A DNA stretch of 64,000 nucleotides from Turnera subulata (taxonomy: Eukaryota; Streptophyta; Magnoliopsida; Malpighiales; Passifloraceae), in assembly GCA_028386065.3 (NCBI GenBank), contig JAKUCV010000928.1, positions 192,517 through 256,516 of the forward strand, in the 5' to 3' direction. The notes under the pieces were generated by a model, which worked only from the letters and a program-made list of their open reading frames with translations, had not been told where the DNA came from and made no database searches. How positions within the stretch are numbered: position 1 is the first letter of the stretch; each line of letters begins with the position of its first letter. Both the position numbers and the translations under genes were made by a program. Shown one piece after another: positions 34,111-46,060 of the stretch.

Positions 34111-35971
34111 AAATACTCCCTCCGTTTTTTTTCTTAAGACGTTTTGGAGTTGTGCACGCCCCTCAAAAAATGTACAAACTCACTTACTTATGACAAATTT
34201 AACCTTGTCTTTATCAAACAAAACTATCAGCCCGCCAAACTTCTCTGGTTTAATTTAAAATCTAAGCGCCAAAGTGATCAAAATGTTTTCTAATTTAAAA
34301 TCATCAAAATTATCATCTAGCTTTATAAAAAGCTCTGCTGACATATCTAATTTCTATGCCTTAGTAAACATATTTTAAAAAATGGAATCTGATGGTGGAA
34401 GAGAAAGAGAAGGGAATGGCAAAAGAAATGGTAATCAAGGTGAAAGCTGCTTCTTCTCATTGTAGATTAAAATTAAATTATTCTAACTGTTTATTTTGTC
34501 ATTTTGATTAACTATTTATTTTGTTATTTTGATTAGGATTGAGAGTTTTGTTTGACTTAAACCTTGTACCGCTCGAAGAGGTATTGGATACAGATGAAAA
34601 TACCTCACCACAAGGCACAATCCCAATCCATATCCCTGGTATGTTTTGGAATTTAAGCTTTAGCAGATTTTACATTGAATTTTTAGGCTTTAAAGAAAGA
34701 AGAAAAAATGAAGAAAAAACAGGAAGCACGGCCCAAATGAAATCTAATCATTTTCATTTGCCTAGATATATGATCACTGGGAGAGAAATCACAAGCCTTA
34801 TGGAATCTAATCTTATATGCAGTACTTACAAAATGCCTCAGCCACAGAAAATTACCCGTAAGCCATACTGCTTAGCAGGATCACGAATAGCTAGTAGTCT
34901 TTGAACAAGTCAAGAATCATTCATAGTACCAAAAGCGTTGAACATGCTTTAGTTTTTTTCTTTCCAAAACAAGAAACGTACGTACTCGTTACTTGAAAAC
35001 TCGAAAAGTCTTCCTCGCTGCGAGAAAATGAGAACTGCAACTCCTGCATCGCAAAGAACTGATAGCTCATGAGCCTTCTTCAGCAGCCCATTCCTGCGCT
35101 TGACAATCGAACCTCAAGAACCAAAAAAGAAAGAAATAAAAACAAATAAAGAGATGATCCACAGGAATTGACCAATATCTTCTCTAAGTATAAAAATATG
35201 GATATACAACCAAATAAGAGGTGACCCAAAATCCCAGAAACTGCTATAAAGCTTAGATTATACATAGAATAACAACAAGGAAGTGTATAGAGACGCCTAT
35301 AACAAGGAGTACAAGAAATAAAACGTTTCTATTTGGTGGTGAATTTCTTGCAGGGGTTTTTGGTGAGGTGCTTTGTGGAGAAGGGAATGTAATGGATATG
35401 GGATTAAGTTGTTCTTCTGGAAATCAACTATTTCTATTTTCTGTGGAGTCTCTGTAATTGAATGGATATTTAGATTGGAAATGAAACTGAATGACGAAAG
35501 AGACTCATTCAATAGATTGGTGATTACAAAGTTAAAAGGATAATTTCATTGAATGTCCTCAAACTATTCAAACTAACATAACCATAAAGAGAGCTTATGA
35601 AGAAAAAGAAAAATGGGGAGAGAGGGAAAATGGCTCGGTTTGGGCGTGAAGAAATAGGAAAGGAAGAGATAAGGATGAAGAAAGAAAAAGAAAAATGGGG
35701 AGAGAGGGAAAGAATGGGAAGAAAAATGGAAATTGGAGGTGGATTATTTAAAAAAAAAAATTAAAAATTTTTTGCACTTTTTTTATTAAAACCAATCAAA
35801 GCTCAACACAAGGATGAATTTCAATTTGAGGGGGCAACACAAGGACGAAATGTGACATTAATCCAATTGGAAGTTGGTTTGAGATGATGATGCCATAAAT
35901 ATGCAGAAATAGAAATATTATTAATATTGCTAATATTATTATTACATTGATATTTTTTTAAAAAAAAACAT

Positions 35972-36583
35972 TCATCGCCTTGGTACAACGTTGACCCTGA
36001 AGCTATTGGGGTCATTATTGATGTTGACCGTGATCCTGTCGCTCCACGAGAACCACATGCCGCCTGCGTTGTTCTGGCCAGGAAGCTCGAACCGGTTTGC
36101 TGCAGGGAACCGGAGTGGGATGAGACTGTGATCGCCTTCAGGTTGCCACTGGGTCTCCGTGAGAAGAACCATGTTTGGCTTGTATTGGTTCTTCAGGTCC
36201 CTCAGGGTACGCGAGAACTCCTGGGAACGCCTAGCGACTCCTCTGCAGTTCCACACCAGTAGTCGGGCCTTTGGCCAAGTTGGAGGTAATCGAGTCATTC
36301 TGGGCATGCTTTGGGCAGTCATCGAGAGTTGGTAGTAGGCACCTTGCTCCTGGATTTGGCAAGTGGACTCAAGGTTGAACTCCTGAAGTCTTTCAGAGAT
36401 GAAAAACATGACGGAGTTTGCCAAGCCGTAGAAGGAGGTCCTCAGGGTTCCATGGTCCTCTAGGAAGAACGTCTCTTCCATGGGAGTGACGAAGAATCTG
36501 AATGAGTAAAGTTCGTCGACGAAGACCAGACGCGGCATTCTGCCGAGTTCGTTCGGTAGTTCCTCTGGACACTCGTTGATCAT
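35972..36583 (-). CDS. Chimeric ORF ending in a LINE-type endonuclease start
   Basis: A 203-codon ORF with ATG at 36583, inside intron 2 of the mariner transposase and antisense to it. Residues from about 108 (LLVWNCRGVARR, then MVLLTETQ) match the beginning of the AP endonuclease of plant LINEs. The first 100 residues (MINECPEELPNELGRMPRLV..., MEETFFLEDHGTLRTSFYGL) match nothing that I recognise. The endonuclease is cut off after about 95 residues, so it cannot be active. GC content is higher than the surrounding DNA. It is either a captured gene fragment fused to a LINE piece or a LINE ORF with a divergent leader. Expression is unknown. Confidence 0.45.
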   Translation of the reverse strand: MINECPEELPNELGRMPRLVFVDELYSFRFFVTPMEETFFLEDHGTLRTSFYGLANSVMFFISERLQEFNLESTCQIQEQGAYYQLSMTAQSMPRMTRLPPTWPKARLLVWNCRGVARRSQEFSRTLRDLKNQYKPNMVLLTETQWQPEGDHSLIPLRFPAANRFELPGQNNAGGMWFSWSDRITVNINNDPNSFRVNVVPRR

Positions 36584-36993
36584 GCTGTAGGCTAGCCGGT
36601 TTCTTCTGCCTAGATTGGCACCTTCGACGAAGAAGAGGATGAGGGAGCAGGCATGTTGTCTCGACGTGTGGTGTTTTGTTTTCTGAACGTTGTGGTTGTG
36701 GTTGCCTGGATGTTTTGTTTTCTCTTGGATGCTTTGTGATTTTCGCTTTCCGTTGTTTTGCCTTTTATAGAAAAAAAAAGTTTACCGTTTTATTTTTTTC
36801 CAAGTCACCTATCCCCGGGAAGGTCTACAAATGCCAATATTTTTTAGCTCTTTTCCACCTTACGATTTTGTAATGCCCCGGCTATCTTGTCCTTTCTTAT
36901 CATGTTTTATCTATATTTTCCTGCATCTTTTATCACATACATCCGTGACCGTTGAGGCTAGACTCTCTTTTCATGGTAAAGCAGACCTCTCTC

Positions 36994-37335
36994 GATCTTC
37001 TAGGATTTGCTTTTTGAAAATTTTGCCATAGAATGAATTATTGCTTCGGTGATAGGAAGAGTTGAATTCTTTTCACAAAACTCCAAACCGTTTACGATCT
37101 TCTAGGATTTGCTTTTTGAAAATTTTGCCATAGAATGAATTATTGCTTCGGTGATAGGAAGAGTTGAATTCTTTTCACAAAACTCCAAACCGTTTACGAT
37201 CTTCTAGGATTTGCTTTTTGAAAATTTTGCCATAGAATGAATTATTGTTTCGGTGATAGGAAGAGTTGAATTCTTTTCACAAAACTCCAAACCGTTTACG
37301 ATCTTCAAGATCTTACTTTTTGAAAATTTTGCCAC
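36994..37335. repeat. 102-bp tandem repeat, about 3.3 units
   Basis: Units begin at 36994, 37096, 37198 and 37300 with GATCTTC and include GAATTATTG(C/T)TTCGGTGATA. The last unit is partial and diverged. The array lies in the mariner intron between the two oppositely oriented ORFs. Confidence 0.92.
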
Positions 37336-37468
37336 CGATTTAATTGTACCATTAACCCATTAGCCACTCCCATAAAAACTCACATAACCACATTAGCCAC
37401 ACATAAACACTAGGAACATATAACCATCATTCTCTGCATATTTCACATAGCAAGTTATAGCTGACAAC

Positions 37469-37744
37469 ATGGAAGCAACCATTCATGGCCTGTGTGAGAA
37501 TATTAGGATTGAGGCTGAGCACGGAAAAGCCATGGAAGCAATGTGCCGGCAACTTGTGGAACAAAATGAGCGGCTGGTTGAGATGATCCGGAACCGAGAA
37601 CGGCTGCTAGATCGGTGGGAGGAGGCCTTTAAGAGGCTCCGTGACAGCTGGGTTGCAGCGGCCACCGAGAGCAATGATCTGGCCCGAGAGAACAACCGCC
37701 TGAAGCGGGAGCTGAATATGAAGAAGCCTAGGCGAGCTGATTAG
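37469..37744 (+). CDS. Small coiled-coil protein of unknown function
   Basis: A 91-residue ORF with ATG at 37469 and stop TAG. It is highly charged and predicted helical: MCRQLVEQNERLVEM, then RERLLDRWEEAFKRLRDSW and LARENNRLKRELN give leucine/aliphatic heptads over nearly the whole length, and the C-terminus is basic (KKPRRAD). It lies in intron 2 of the mariner transposase on the same strand, 250 bp before exon 3. Its codon use is richer in G and C than the AT-rich element around it, which suggests capture from elsewhere. I do not recognise the family, and it may be non-functional cargo. Confidence 0.45.
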   Translation: MEATIHGLCENIRIEAEHGKAMEAMCRQLVEQNERLVEMIRNRERLLDRWEEAFKRLRDSWVAAATESNDLARENNRLKRELNMKKPRRAD

Positions 37745-40260
37745 GATTGTAGTTTAATGTTTTCAATTTTTCCTTGTATGTTCCCCCTTGTGTTGAATGA
37801 AGTGTTTTATAACACAAGTGTGTTCTCTCTTTTCGTGTATACAAGTCTCTTATCTTTTCGTAAATACAAGTCTATTATAGATGTAACTTCCTATTCTTTT
37901 GTCTCTGTTACTTTACTTAAGGTAAAATAATTAGATTTTATTTGTTTCTGATTCATTATAGTAACACTTAGTATTAAAATGGCTTCGTTGCAGGGGAAGA
38001 AGTCCTTATAGACTTAAACATTGAGCTGCCAACAGAAGAATTGGTATCAGATTTTATTAATGGTACAGTTTTATGTAATTTTTCATGTTCATATTTATCG
38101 GAAAAAAACAATTGATTAAAAATATATATCCATTTCATCTTTTACATGTTTTTTTATAGGTGGAAACGATCATCAAATAAAGCATCGTCATTATTTGAGT
38201 AATGACAAACGTGCAGCCATTCATAGTATGCTACTACAGAAAAGTTGCAATGGAAAGTTGGAAAAAGGGGTGACAAACACAGTGGCATCAACATTTGGTA
38301 TTGGTATTCGAAGTGTTCAACGCATTTGGAAAAAAATAAAGGATGATGGCATACATGCTGATACGTCTAATCAAAGGACTAAAAACTGTGGGCGTAAGAG
38401 AATCGAACTCGATGTGAACGCTTTTCGTTCGATACCTTTACATCAACGGACAACAATTCGAGCTATGGCATCTCCTTTACACATTTTTACAACAACATTG
38501 TGGAAGCGTCTCAAGGCAAAAGAAATTCGACGGCATTCAAATGCTATAAAGCCCTTTTTAAAGGATGAAAATAAGAGATCTCGATTGCAATTTTGCATAT
38601 CAATGCTTGAGAAAGATAGCATACCACATGATCCTACTTTTAACACCATGCAGAATATCGTCCATATTGATGAGAAGTGGTTTTACATGACAAAGAAATC
38701 AGAGAAATATTATTTGTTACCTGATGAAGAAGATCCGCTTCGCACATGCAATAGCAAGAATTTCATTTGCAAAGTTATGTTTTTGGTTGCAATAGCCCGC
38801 CCAAGGTTTGATCAGTTTGGAAATGAAATTTTTTCTGGAAAAATTGGAGTATTTCCATTCATCACACATAAGCCAGCTAGACGAACAAGTGTTAATCGAG
38901 TTGCAGGTATTTTCTATATTCTATAAGGTATTAAAAAAGCAAATTTGTTGTTTAATGTTTTATTAATTTTATGGTTATTTTAGTACCAATAATTTATTTA
39001 GTAATTTGTTTTACATTGCAGGTACGATGGAAACAAAACCAATAACTTCTGTGAATAGAGAGCTTATGAAGTCATACTTAATTGAAAAGGTTATACCTGC
39101 TATCAAAGAAAAATGGCCACGGTAGGATTGCAGATCTCCAATATTTATTCAGCAAGACAATGCAAGAACTCATATTGATAAAAATGATATTGATTTTTGC
39201 CAGGCAGCTACTGCAGATGGATTTGACATTAATTTGATATGTCAACCCCCTAATTCTCCAGATTTAAATGTTTTGGATCTTGGATTTTTTAGTGCTATTC
39301 AGTCTTTACAGTATAAGGAAGCGCCGAAATCCGTTGATGAGCTTGTTGTTGCGGTTGTGAAGGCGTACGAAGATTTTCCAGCGGTGAAGTCCAATCATAT
39401 ATTTGTGACACTGCAATTATGCATGATAGAGACTATGCGAGGAGAAGGTTCAAATAAATATAAAATTCCACATATCAACAAAGCAAAGTTAGAAATGACT
39501 CAGCAACTTCCAATTCAATTAAAATGCGATAATGTATTAGTACAACGGGTTTTAAATCAGTTGAATTGAATATTATTTTTAAAATTTTACCTATAGTGAC
39601 TGGGATGTAGTCACTCTATTTTTTTCTAGTGATATTCTTAGATCTATTATGAGAAAAGAATTTTCAGTATTAGACTTATGATAATTTTTGAATTAATTTT
39701 TTCTTAGGATTACAATTTTTTTAAGGTTACGTTGTTATTCCTCTTCTTAATTTTTTGAATGTTTAAAAATTTTTGTATGGTTGATTAATCTTTGTTTTCT
39801 AGACAAATTTATGTTTGTTTTAAGACCTCTTATGAGCATGGACTCAAATATCTATCTCAAAGCCAAGTTTTGCAAAAAAAAACAAACATATTTTTAAAAA
39901 GAAAACAAAAGCGACGATGCAAAATTTTTCCCATGATAAAAGAAAAAAAAATAAGAACAAAATGGCAAGGCCCACGTGATTCATCAATCCAATTCTATTT
40001 ACCCCATTATGTGGCCACTAAGAATAAAAAATGCTCCATCTTCTATTTGCCCCAGAATGACAGCCACTAAGAATAAAATATGCTCCATCTTCTATTTGTC
40101 CCATTATGTGGCCGACAAGCCAAAGGGGAGCAATTGAAAAGAATTTTAAAACTACACTTAAGGTTAAATAAGGAAATTTTAGAAACAATTATTTAAAAAC
40201 AATCAACACGTCTTATAATTGGAAACAAACGCTAACCTCCTAAACGGAGTATATATATAT

Positions 40261-40320
40261 GTTTGGTAGTTGCTTCCAAACACACCCTTAAGTTCACTTT
40301 CCACTCACCAAAAGGAAAAA
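40261..40320. repeat. Right copy of the 60-bp repeat flanking the mariner element
   Basis: Same orientation as 34050-34110 with a few substitutions. It adjoins the 3' flank of the tRNA-Ser gene. Confidence 0.85.
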
Positions 40321-40335
40321 AGATACCAACAAAAG

Positions 40336-40417
40336 CGTGAGCGGCAGGATTCGAACCTGCGCGGGCAGAGCCCACATGATTTCTAGTCATGCCCGATAAC
40401 CACTCCGGCACGCCCAC
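40336..40417 (-). tRNA. tRNA-Ser (AGA)
   Basis: An 82-nt class II tRNA on the minus strand. Acceptor arms GTGGGCG and CGCTCAC, anticodon loop CTAGAAA (anticodon AGA), a long variable arm (GGGCTCTGCCC) and T arm GCAGG-TTCGAAT-CCTGC. A TTTT run follows on the minus strand at 40334-40331. Confidence 0.95.
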
Positions 40418-40420
40418 CCG

Positions 40421-42152
40421 TTTGTGGACTTCTATTCACTAATAAATTTCAACAACGAGATAGCTAATAGGAGCCAATTTGTTAAGGAAACACAGATGAG
40501 CGGCAAAGTCCAAACGATTCGCCCTCTTCCTCGCCCTAATCTATGAAGTATTAATAGAGAGTATGAGTAACCGTGAGTACGATCAATGGCCTAGAACATG
40601 AAGTTGTGGAGGCTAATTTCTACAGGAAAATTCTACGAGCATTGAATTTATTATGTTCACGTTGGAGGGCCGCCAGTATTTGTGTCTCCCATGAGAGAAA
40701 GAAAAAAGTCTTCAGTTGCCATTAATTTAGCAATACACCAGTGGTTGAAATTACATAAGGTCAGTTGCCATGCTCCAATTAATGCATATATGCATACAGT
40801 GGTGTGGACCTAACTAAATGTATATTCCATCCTCCTCACAATATTATCCTTATAATTTTTTCCATAAAAATATAAATAATACAATCTGGGTATTCAACAA
40901 AATAATTTTTTAATATAATATATTTTCTAAACATTTAAATAGACAATCATATATATACTCGAAATTTTAAATTCTTAGGCCATGTAAAACCTGGCTCCGC
41001 AATCACTATTGTGGCCTCATTGATCTTAGTCCATTTTGTCATAGATTATCTTTTACTAGCCACAATTGCTTACGGCGGATTTGAATGCCCGATGCGAACT
41101 TCAATTAAACAAACTTGCGTAGACATGTGGTGGGTTACTCTCACGTGGCCATAAATTGATGTCCATTTCGAATCAATTATGTGCACTTCCTAAACTGGGA
41201 TTTATTTGGGTTGCAACTTAGTTTTTACTATCTCAAATCTATATGAAAACAAGAACACAAACCAACACTTTTGTTGGTACTATATATAGATTAGTCAATC
41301 GAACCGATTTGCTTGGCATGTGTTTGTTTCAACTCATGATTACGCGAATCATCACAAAATCAAGCTTAGAGTCCTAAGTCTTAACCATCACATCAACCAT
41401 CTTAGATTGAAAATGTCCATCCTTCAAATAAGATGAATCCATACTAAGTTCACAGTATTGGACGCCATTACCAATCCACGTGCATTGAACCAAACAAAAT
41501 GGCCAAGCTAATTATTTTTTCCCCTTAACATATAGCATGCACATGGAATTAAATACCGTCCATGCATGAGTCCATGTGCATTTTTGGGTGGAACTTATTT
41601 TAAAATTTTAAACTTTTTGTTTATAGGAATTTCAAACATTTAATTGGTAACAACGGCTTGTATACGAAATAGATATTTACTAGCACATGGCCGCCGGATA
41701 CGGTGGAGCAACGGCGCCGACGCCATTTTGTTAGGGAAGAACTGGGCCCACCATGGCCCACACCTCGCTACATCACACAAGCGCTATCGCCTATCAGCTA
41801 GAGATTTGTGGTTTATTATGACCAAAAAAAGATTTGCGGTTTATTATTGTACCTCCATTTTTCTTTTTTTTTCTGTCCTAATTTTAAATTATTGTTTTTT
41901 ATAGCATTATCCTTTTTCTTAAGTTGCAAGCAATATAAATTTTAGTTTATTTCCTGATATTTTAAATATTCAAATTAAATAATTATATCAACCATAAACA
42001 TGTCATAAGCGATAAATAAAAATGTAATTGTTAAAATAAACGTACAAATTCAAATTTGTATATATCAAGTTAAATTCAAATTCTTAAAAAAAAAATCAGA
42101 ATAAATCTGTCAGCTAGTCCTCCCATAAAAAAAAAATGCATGATAAAGAGAT
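40421..42152. other. AT-rich intergenic DNA
   Basis: No supported gene or transposon termini in this stretch. Confidence 0.45.
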
Positions 42153-42161
42153 ATTTTTATG

Positions 42162-45100
42162 TTTTTTTTTTTAAAGGTGAACGATAGATTCATTCATGTT
42201 CAAAAGGTCCATATACAAAAGCTCCCTGATGTGGGAGTTGGGTATCTCCGTCCAGGTCATGCCGCCTGGAAAACAGATAGCCAGTTTGGCCAAGCTATGA
42301 GCTACTTTGTTACCTGCTCTAAAGGTATGGACACAACAAAAACTTCTCAACCGAGAAGACAGCAGCTTTACATCTGCCAAAATAACACTAAAAGGAGATA
42401 ACACACTCCTATTAACATCCAAACTCTCTAAGTCTAGGGAACATGATTGAGAGTCCGTCTCAGCAATGACTCTAGAGTAACCATTGTTCCATGCAAAAAA
42501 CACTCCTTCCCTGATAGCGAGTGCTTCCAAAAGTTTAGGGTCGGTGACCCCCTGGACCTGCAATAAAAGATCCATCACTGTCTCTGAATACGCCACCGAT
42601 TCCACCAGACTTCTCCCCCCAAAAAACAGCAGCGTCCGTGTTGAGTTTCAAAATCCCAGGAGGGGGGGCAACCCAGTGCGATCGCCTTTCATTTTGGTCT
42701 CGTGGTGCCTTCTCGTTCGCCTACAGGAAGTCCCAACAAGAGGTATGAGCACGTGTTGTCGTGGCCTCTGGGGGTCTTACAGGCTCCCCCACTCTTGCCT
42801 TATTTCTATCTTCCCAAATGCACCAGGCCACGTTTAACAGAAGTCCCATCTCCTCGTCATCAACCTTCTCCAACATGTTAGCTAGCCAATCTCTACCACA
42901 CACGTACCTGCGGTCTTCCCAGTGCTTCCACTTAGATAAGTCCCATACCGCGATAGCCTTGTCGTAGTATAGGATGGCATGGACAACATTCTCAGGGCCC
43001 ATCCCACATCTGTGGCAAACATCATCAGAGACAATCCCTCTCCTCAATAATCCTGACTTAACCTGTAGGCATTCATTTGCAATCCTCCATGCAAAAATTT
43101 TCAGGTTGTTTTGCATAGGGACCTTCCAAAGGTGTTTCCAGAAGGCCCGGAATGAAGATGTACCTGAGGTGAAGCCCATTCCTAACATGGCTTCATGTTT
43201 GTGATTTAGTTCAGCAAGGTAGGCACTTTTAACTGTGAAATCACCACTTTCCGTAAAGTGCCACATCCAGCCATCCTGTTGATCCATGCAGGAGAGTGGT
43301 ATACTGGAAATGATTTCAGTGTCCACCTCCCAGAAGAATTCTTGCAATCCCCTTCTACTCCATCTAATCGGCATGTTCTCAATAAGTGCACTGACCTTCA
43401 TATCCAGGGGAGGTGGTCTTCTAAAGGCCACGGGTTTGAATGACCAAGGCCGAGGGATCCACGGGTGTGATGCCACAAGGGTGCTCTGTCTATTCCCAAT
43501 TCTACGGACCAGACTCCTACACAGGGTCTTTCTTCCTTCCAAGATGCTTCTCCAGGTAAAGGAGGGCCGGTTGCTTAACTTCGCCGTGAGGAAGTCCCCT
43601 CTTGGGTAGTACTTGGCTTTTAGGACCCTCGCACAAAGGGATGTTGGCTCATAAATTAGCCTCCAACCCTGTTTTGCGAGCATTGCCAAGTTGAAACATT
43701 TGATATCTCTAAAGCCTAGACCGCCCTCCTTTTTCTGCTTGCACAGTTGCTCCCATCTTATCCAGTGGACTTTCCTTCCTCCATCCACCGAGCCCCACCA
43801 GAACCTCGCCACCATAGCATTTAGATCATTGCAAAGTGTGACTGGGAGGTTGAAAACATTCATCGCATAAAGGGGTGCTGATTGGGCTACCGCTTTTATA
43901 AGGATCTCCTTTCCCACAGTGGACAGTAGTGAGCCCTTCCATCCCTTTAGCTTGGCCCAGACCCTCTCCCGGATTTCCTTGAAAGTGGCAACTTTCGACT
44001 TCCCCACTAGAGTCGGAAGGCCCAAGTACCGTTGCATCTTCATGTCCGATTGAACTCCCAGGATTGCTTTGATGGCATCCTTTAATTCCGGGGCACAATT
44101 TGGGCTGAATTCCACCGAGGATTTCTCAAAGCTGACCCGTTGTCCAGACATAGCCTCATATTCTTTCAGCACCCTTGCTAGTCCCCTTGCCCCAGAAATC
44201 ATGGCCTTAGAGAAGAGTAAACAGTCATCCGCGAACATAAGTCTTGTCAGCTTCGGTGCTGTAGGTGCCACCCCAAAGCCTTCAATGTTTCCCAAGTCCA
44301 CTTCCTTATCTAAAAGCATAGACAGCCCCTCACTACACAGAAGGAAGAGGTAGGGCGATAGAGGATCGCCTTGGCGTAATCCTCTAGTTGGATTTATGTG
44401 TCCAACCAACTCATCATTCACCTTTATAGAGAAAGAGGTGCTCCTGACGCATTTCATAATGAGGTCAATCCAAGCCCTGTCGAACCCCATTGCCACCTGG
44501 ACCGCTTCAAGAAAACCCCATTCCACCCGGTCGTATGCTTTTGACATGTCAAGTTTTAGCATAAAAACACCCTCCTTGGTGGTCTTCTTATATCGGAGAC
44601 AATGCATCATCTCATAGGCCACGAGTACGTTGTTGGAAATCTGCCTTCCAGGGACAAAGGCGCTTTGAGATTCTGATATAATCCTCGGCAGTATGCCTTT
44701 CAGTCGGTTTGCCAAAACTTTAGAGACTATCTTGTAAAAAACAATACAGAGGCCTATGGGGCGGTAGTTTTCCACCTTATGCCTGCTTACACTTTGGGAT
44801 TAGCACAATGTTCATGTGATTAACAGATGGTGGCATTGGACTGCCTCTCAGTATGCGCAGGACCCCCATGGTGATCTCTCCTCCTATAATATCCCAATAT
44901 TGTTGATAAAACATAGGTGATAACCCGTCTGGTCCCGTTGATTTCCATGGATTCATTTGGAAGAGAGCTTGCCGCACTTCCTTGGCTAGGAATGGCCTTC
45001 TCAAGGAGGCCTTCATGTCAACTGTCATTCTTCCAGCAAAGTACTCTAAATCCCAGACAGCTTCAGAATTTGCTTCTGAGGTAAAAAAGCTTGAGAAAAA

Positions 45101-46008
45101 CTCGCAAACAAGTCTTTCCAACGAATCTTGGTCCGAGTGCACCGCTCCCATGTCATCAACCAGTTCTATAATTCTGTTTTTTACCCTCCTCATATTAGCT
45201 TTTTGATGAAAGAAAGCCGTATTCTTGTCACCCTTTCTCAGCCAAGCAACTTTTGCTCTCTGTTTCCAGAAGGCTTCCTCCTTCTCTAACAGGGCATCCA
45301 TTTCCCTCTCCGTAGAAGCTATAAGCTCCAGATTGGCCTTGGAAGGGGACCTCAAATAAAGGTCTTTCAGTTCCAATCTTAGCTTTTTAACTTTTGTAGG
45401 GATATGCCCAAACGTTTCGCTGCTTCACTGTTGCAGGCCTCTACATGTATTCCTCATCTTGCTTAAGAGGACTTCGGTAGGGGTCAACTCCCCATTACCT
45501 GTCCAGTTATTCTCCACAATTTGTCTGCATTCGGGATCATCACACCAGAAATTTTCAAAGCGAAAAGGCCTTCCCTGTCTCCTTATGCGTCCCCTCCTTC
45601 TGCTCCGTCTGAGGGTCAAATCTACTCTGATCGGCCTGTGGTCTGATGCATATGTAATGAGGTGCATTACTTTAGCCTTAGGGAAAGTCGTGACCCAGTC
45701 CGGGGTGGCTACTGCCCTGTCTAAGCGGCACTGTATGTTGGCATCATCCTCCCTATTGTTGTTCCAGGTCCAAGGGTACCCTCTAAAACCCAAGTCACGA
45801 AGGTCACAGTGGTCCAAGGCATCCCTGAACTGTCTCATCAGCCATTCCTCCCTTGGTACTCCTCCCCTCTTCTCCTTATTCTTCACAATCTCGTTAAAGT
45901 CACCGACACATATCCAAGGAAGGTTTGAGCGTCCCTTTAAGGATTTCAACAGCTCCCATGTGTCCGCCCGTTCACTTTCCTCAGGGGCCCAATAAAGCAG
46001 AAATGGAG
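42162..46008 (-). mobile_element. 5'-truncated, degenerate L1-like LINE
   Basis: Minus-strand LINE with a poly(A) tail (T run at 42162-42172) and a 9-bp target duplication ATTTTTATG at 42153-42161 and 46009-46017. In order it encodes the 3' part of an AP endonuclease (GDFNEI, then SDHRPIRVDL), reverse transcriptase (NYRPIGL, SQSAFVPGR, LRQGDPLSPYLF, and the active-site FADD in LMFADDCLLF), a zf-RVT region with a Cys/His pair (CHRCGMGPENVVH), and an RNase H-type domain (KLNTDAAVFWG, AETDS, KVAHSLAK). It is broken by an in-frame TGA at 45425-45427, a frameshift near 44776 and another near 42610-42720. ORF1 and the first part of the endonuclease are missing. It cannot move by itself. Confidence 0.88.
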
Positions 46009-46060
46009 ATTTTTATGTTTCTCCTGACAAGGAAAGACGCTGTTGTACTCAATTGATATC

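Larger units (their letters stand above)
34382..39569 (+). pseudogene. Mariner transposase with one premature stop
   Basis: Cut-and-paste transposase. Proposed exons 34382-34430, 34537-34638, 37994-38062, 38160-38906 and 39022-39569. Every intron is phase 1 with GT-AG borders, giving about 504 codons. Exon 2 and exon 3 each carry a short DLN motif (FDLNLVPLEE and IDLNIELPTEE). Exon 4 has a helix-turn-helix region (FGIGIRSVQRIWKKI) and the first catalytic Asp in HIDEKWF. Exon 5 has the second in QQDNARTH and the third in NVLDLGFF, with 39 residues between them: DD39D, the plant mariner type. One TAG at 39123-39125, in frame just before the second Asp motif, interrupts it. All else is open, so inactivation is recent or the base call is wrong. 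Exon 1 is the least certain. Confidence 0.78.
34116..40249 (+). mobile_element. Mariner-like element (DD39D)
   Basis: Bounded by CTCCCTCCGTTT on the left and AAACGGAG on the right with TA on each side (34114-34115 and 40250-40251), the target of mariner and Stowaway elements. Subterminal AAGACG motifs (34135 left; reverse near 40208 right) support the pairing of ends. It holds a five-exon transposase on the plus strand. At 6.1 kb it is long for a plant mariner because intron 2 spans 3.4 kb and carries extra sequence. Confidence 0.8.

Noticed and set aside
42484..45995. Plus-strand ORFs opposite the LINE
   Set aside because: Shadows of the minus-strand LINE coding sequence.
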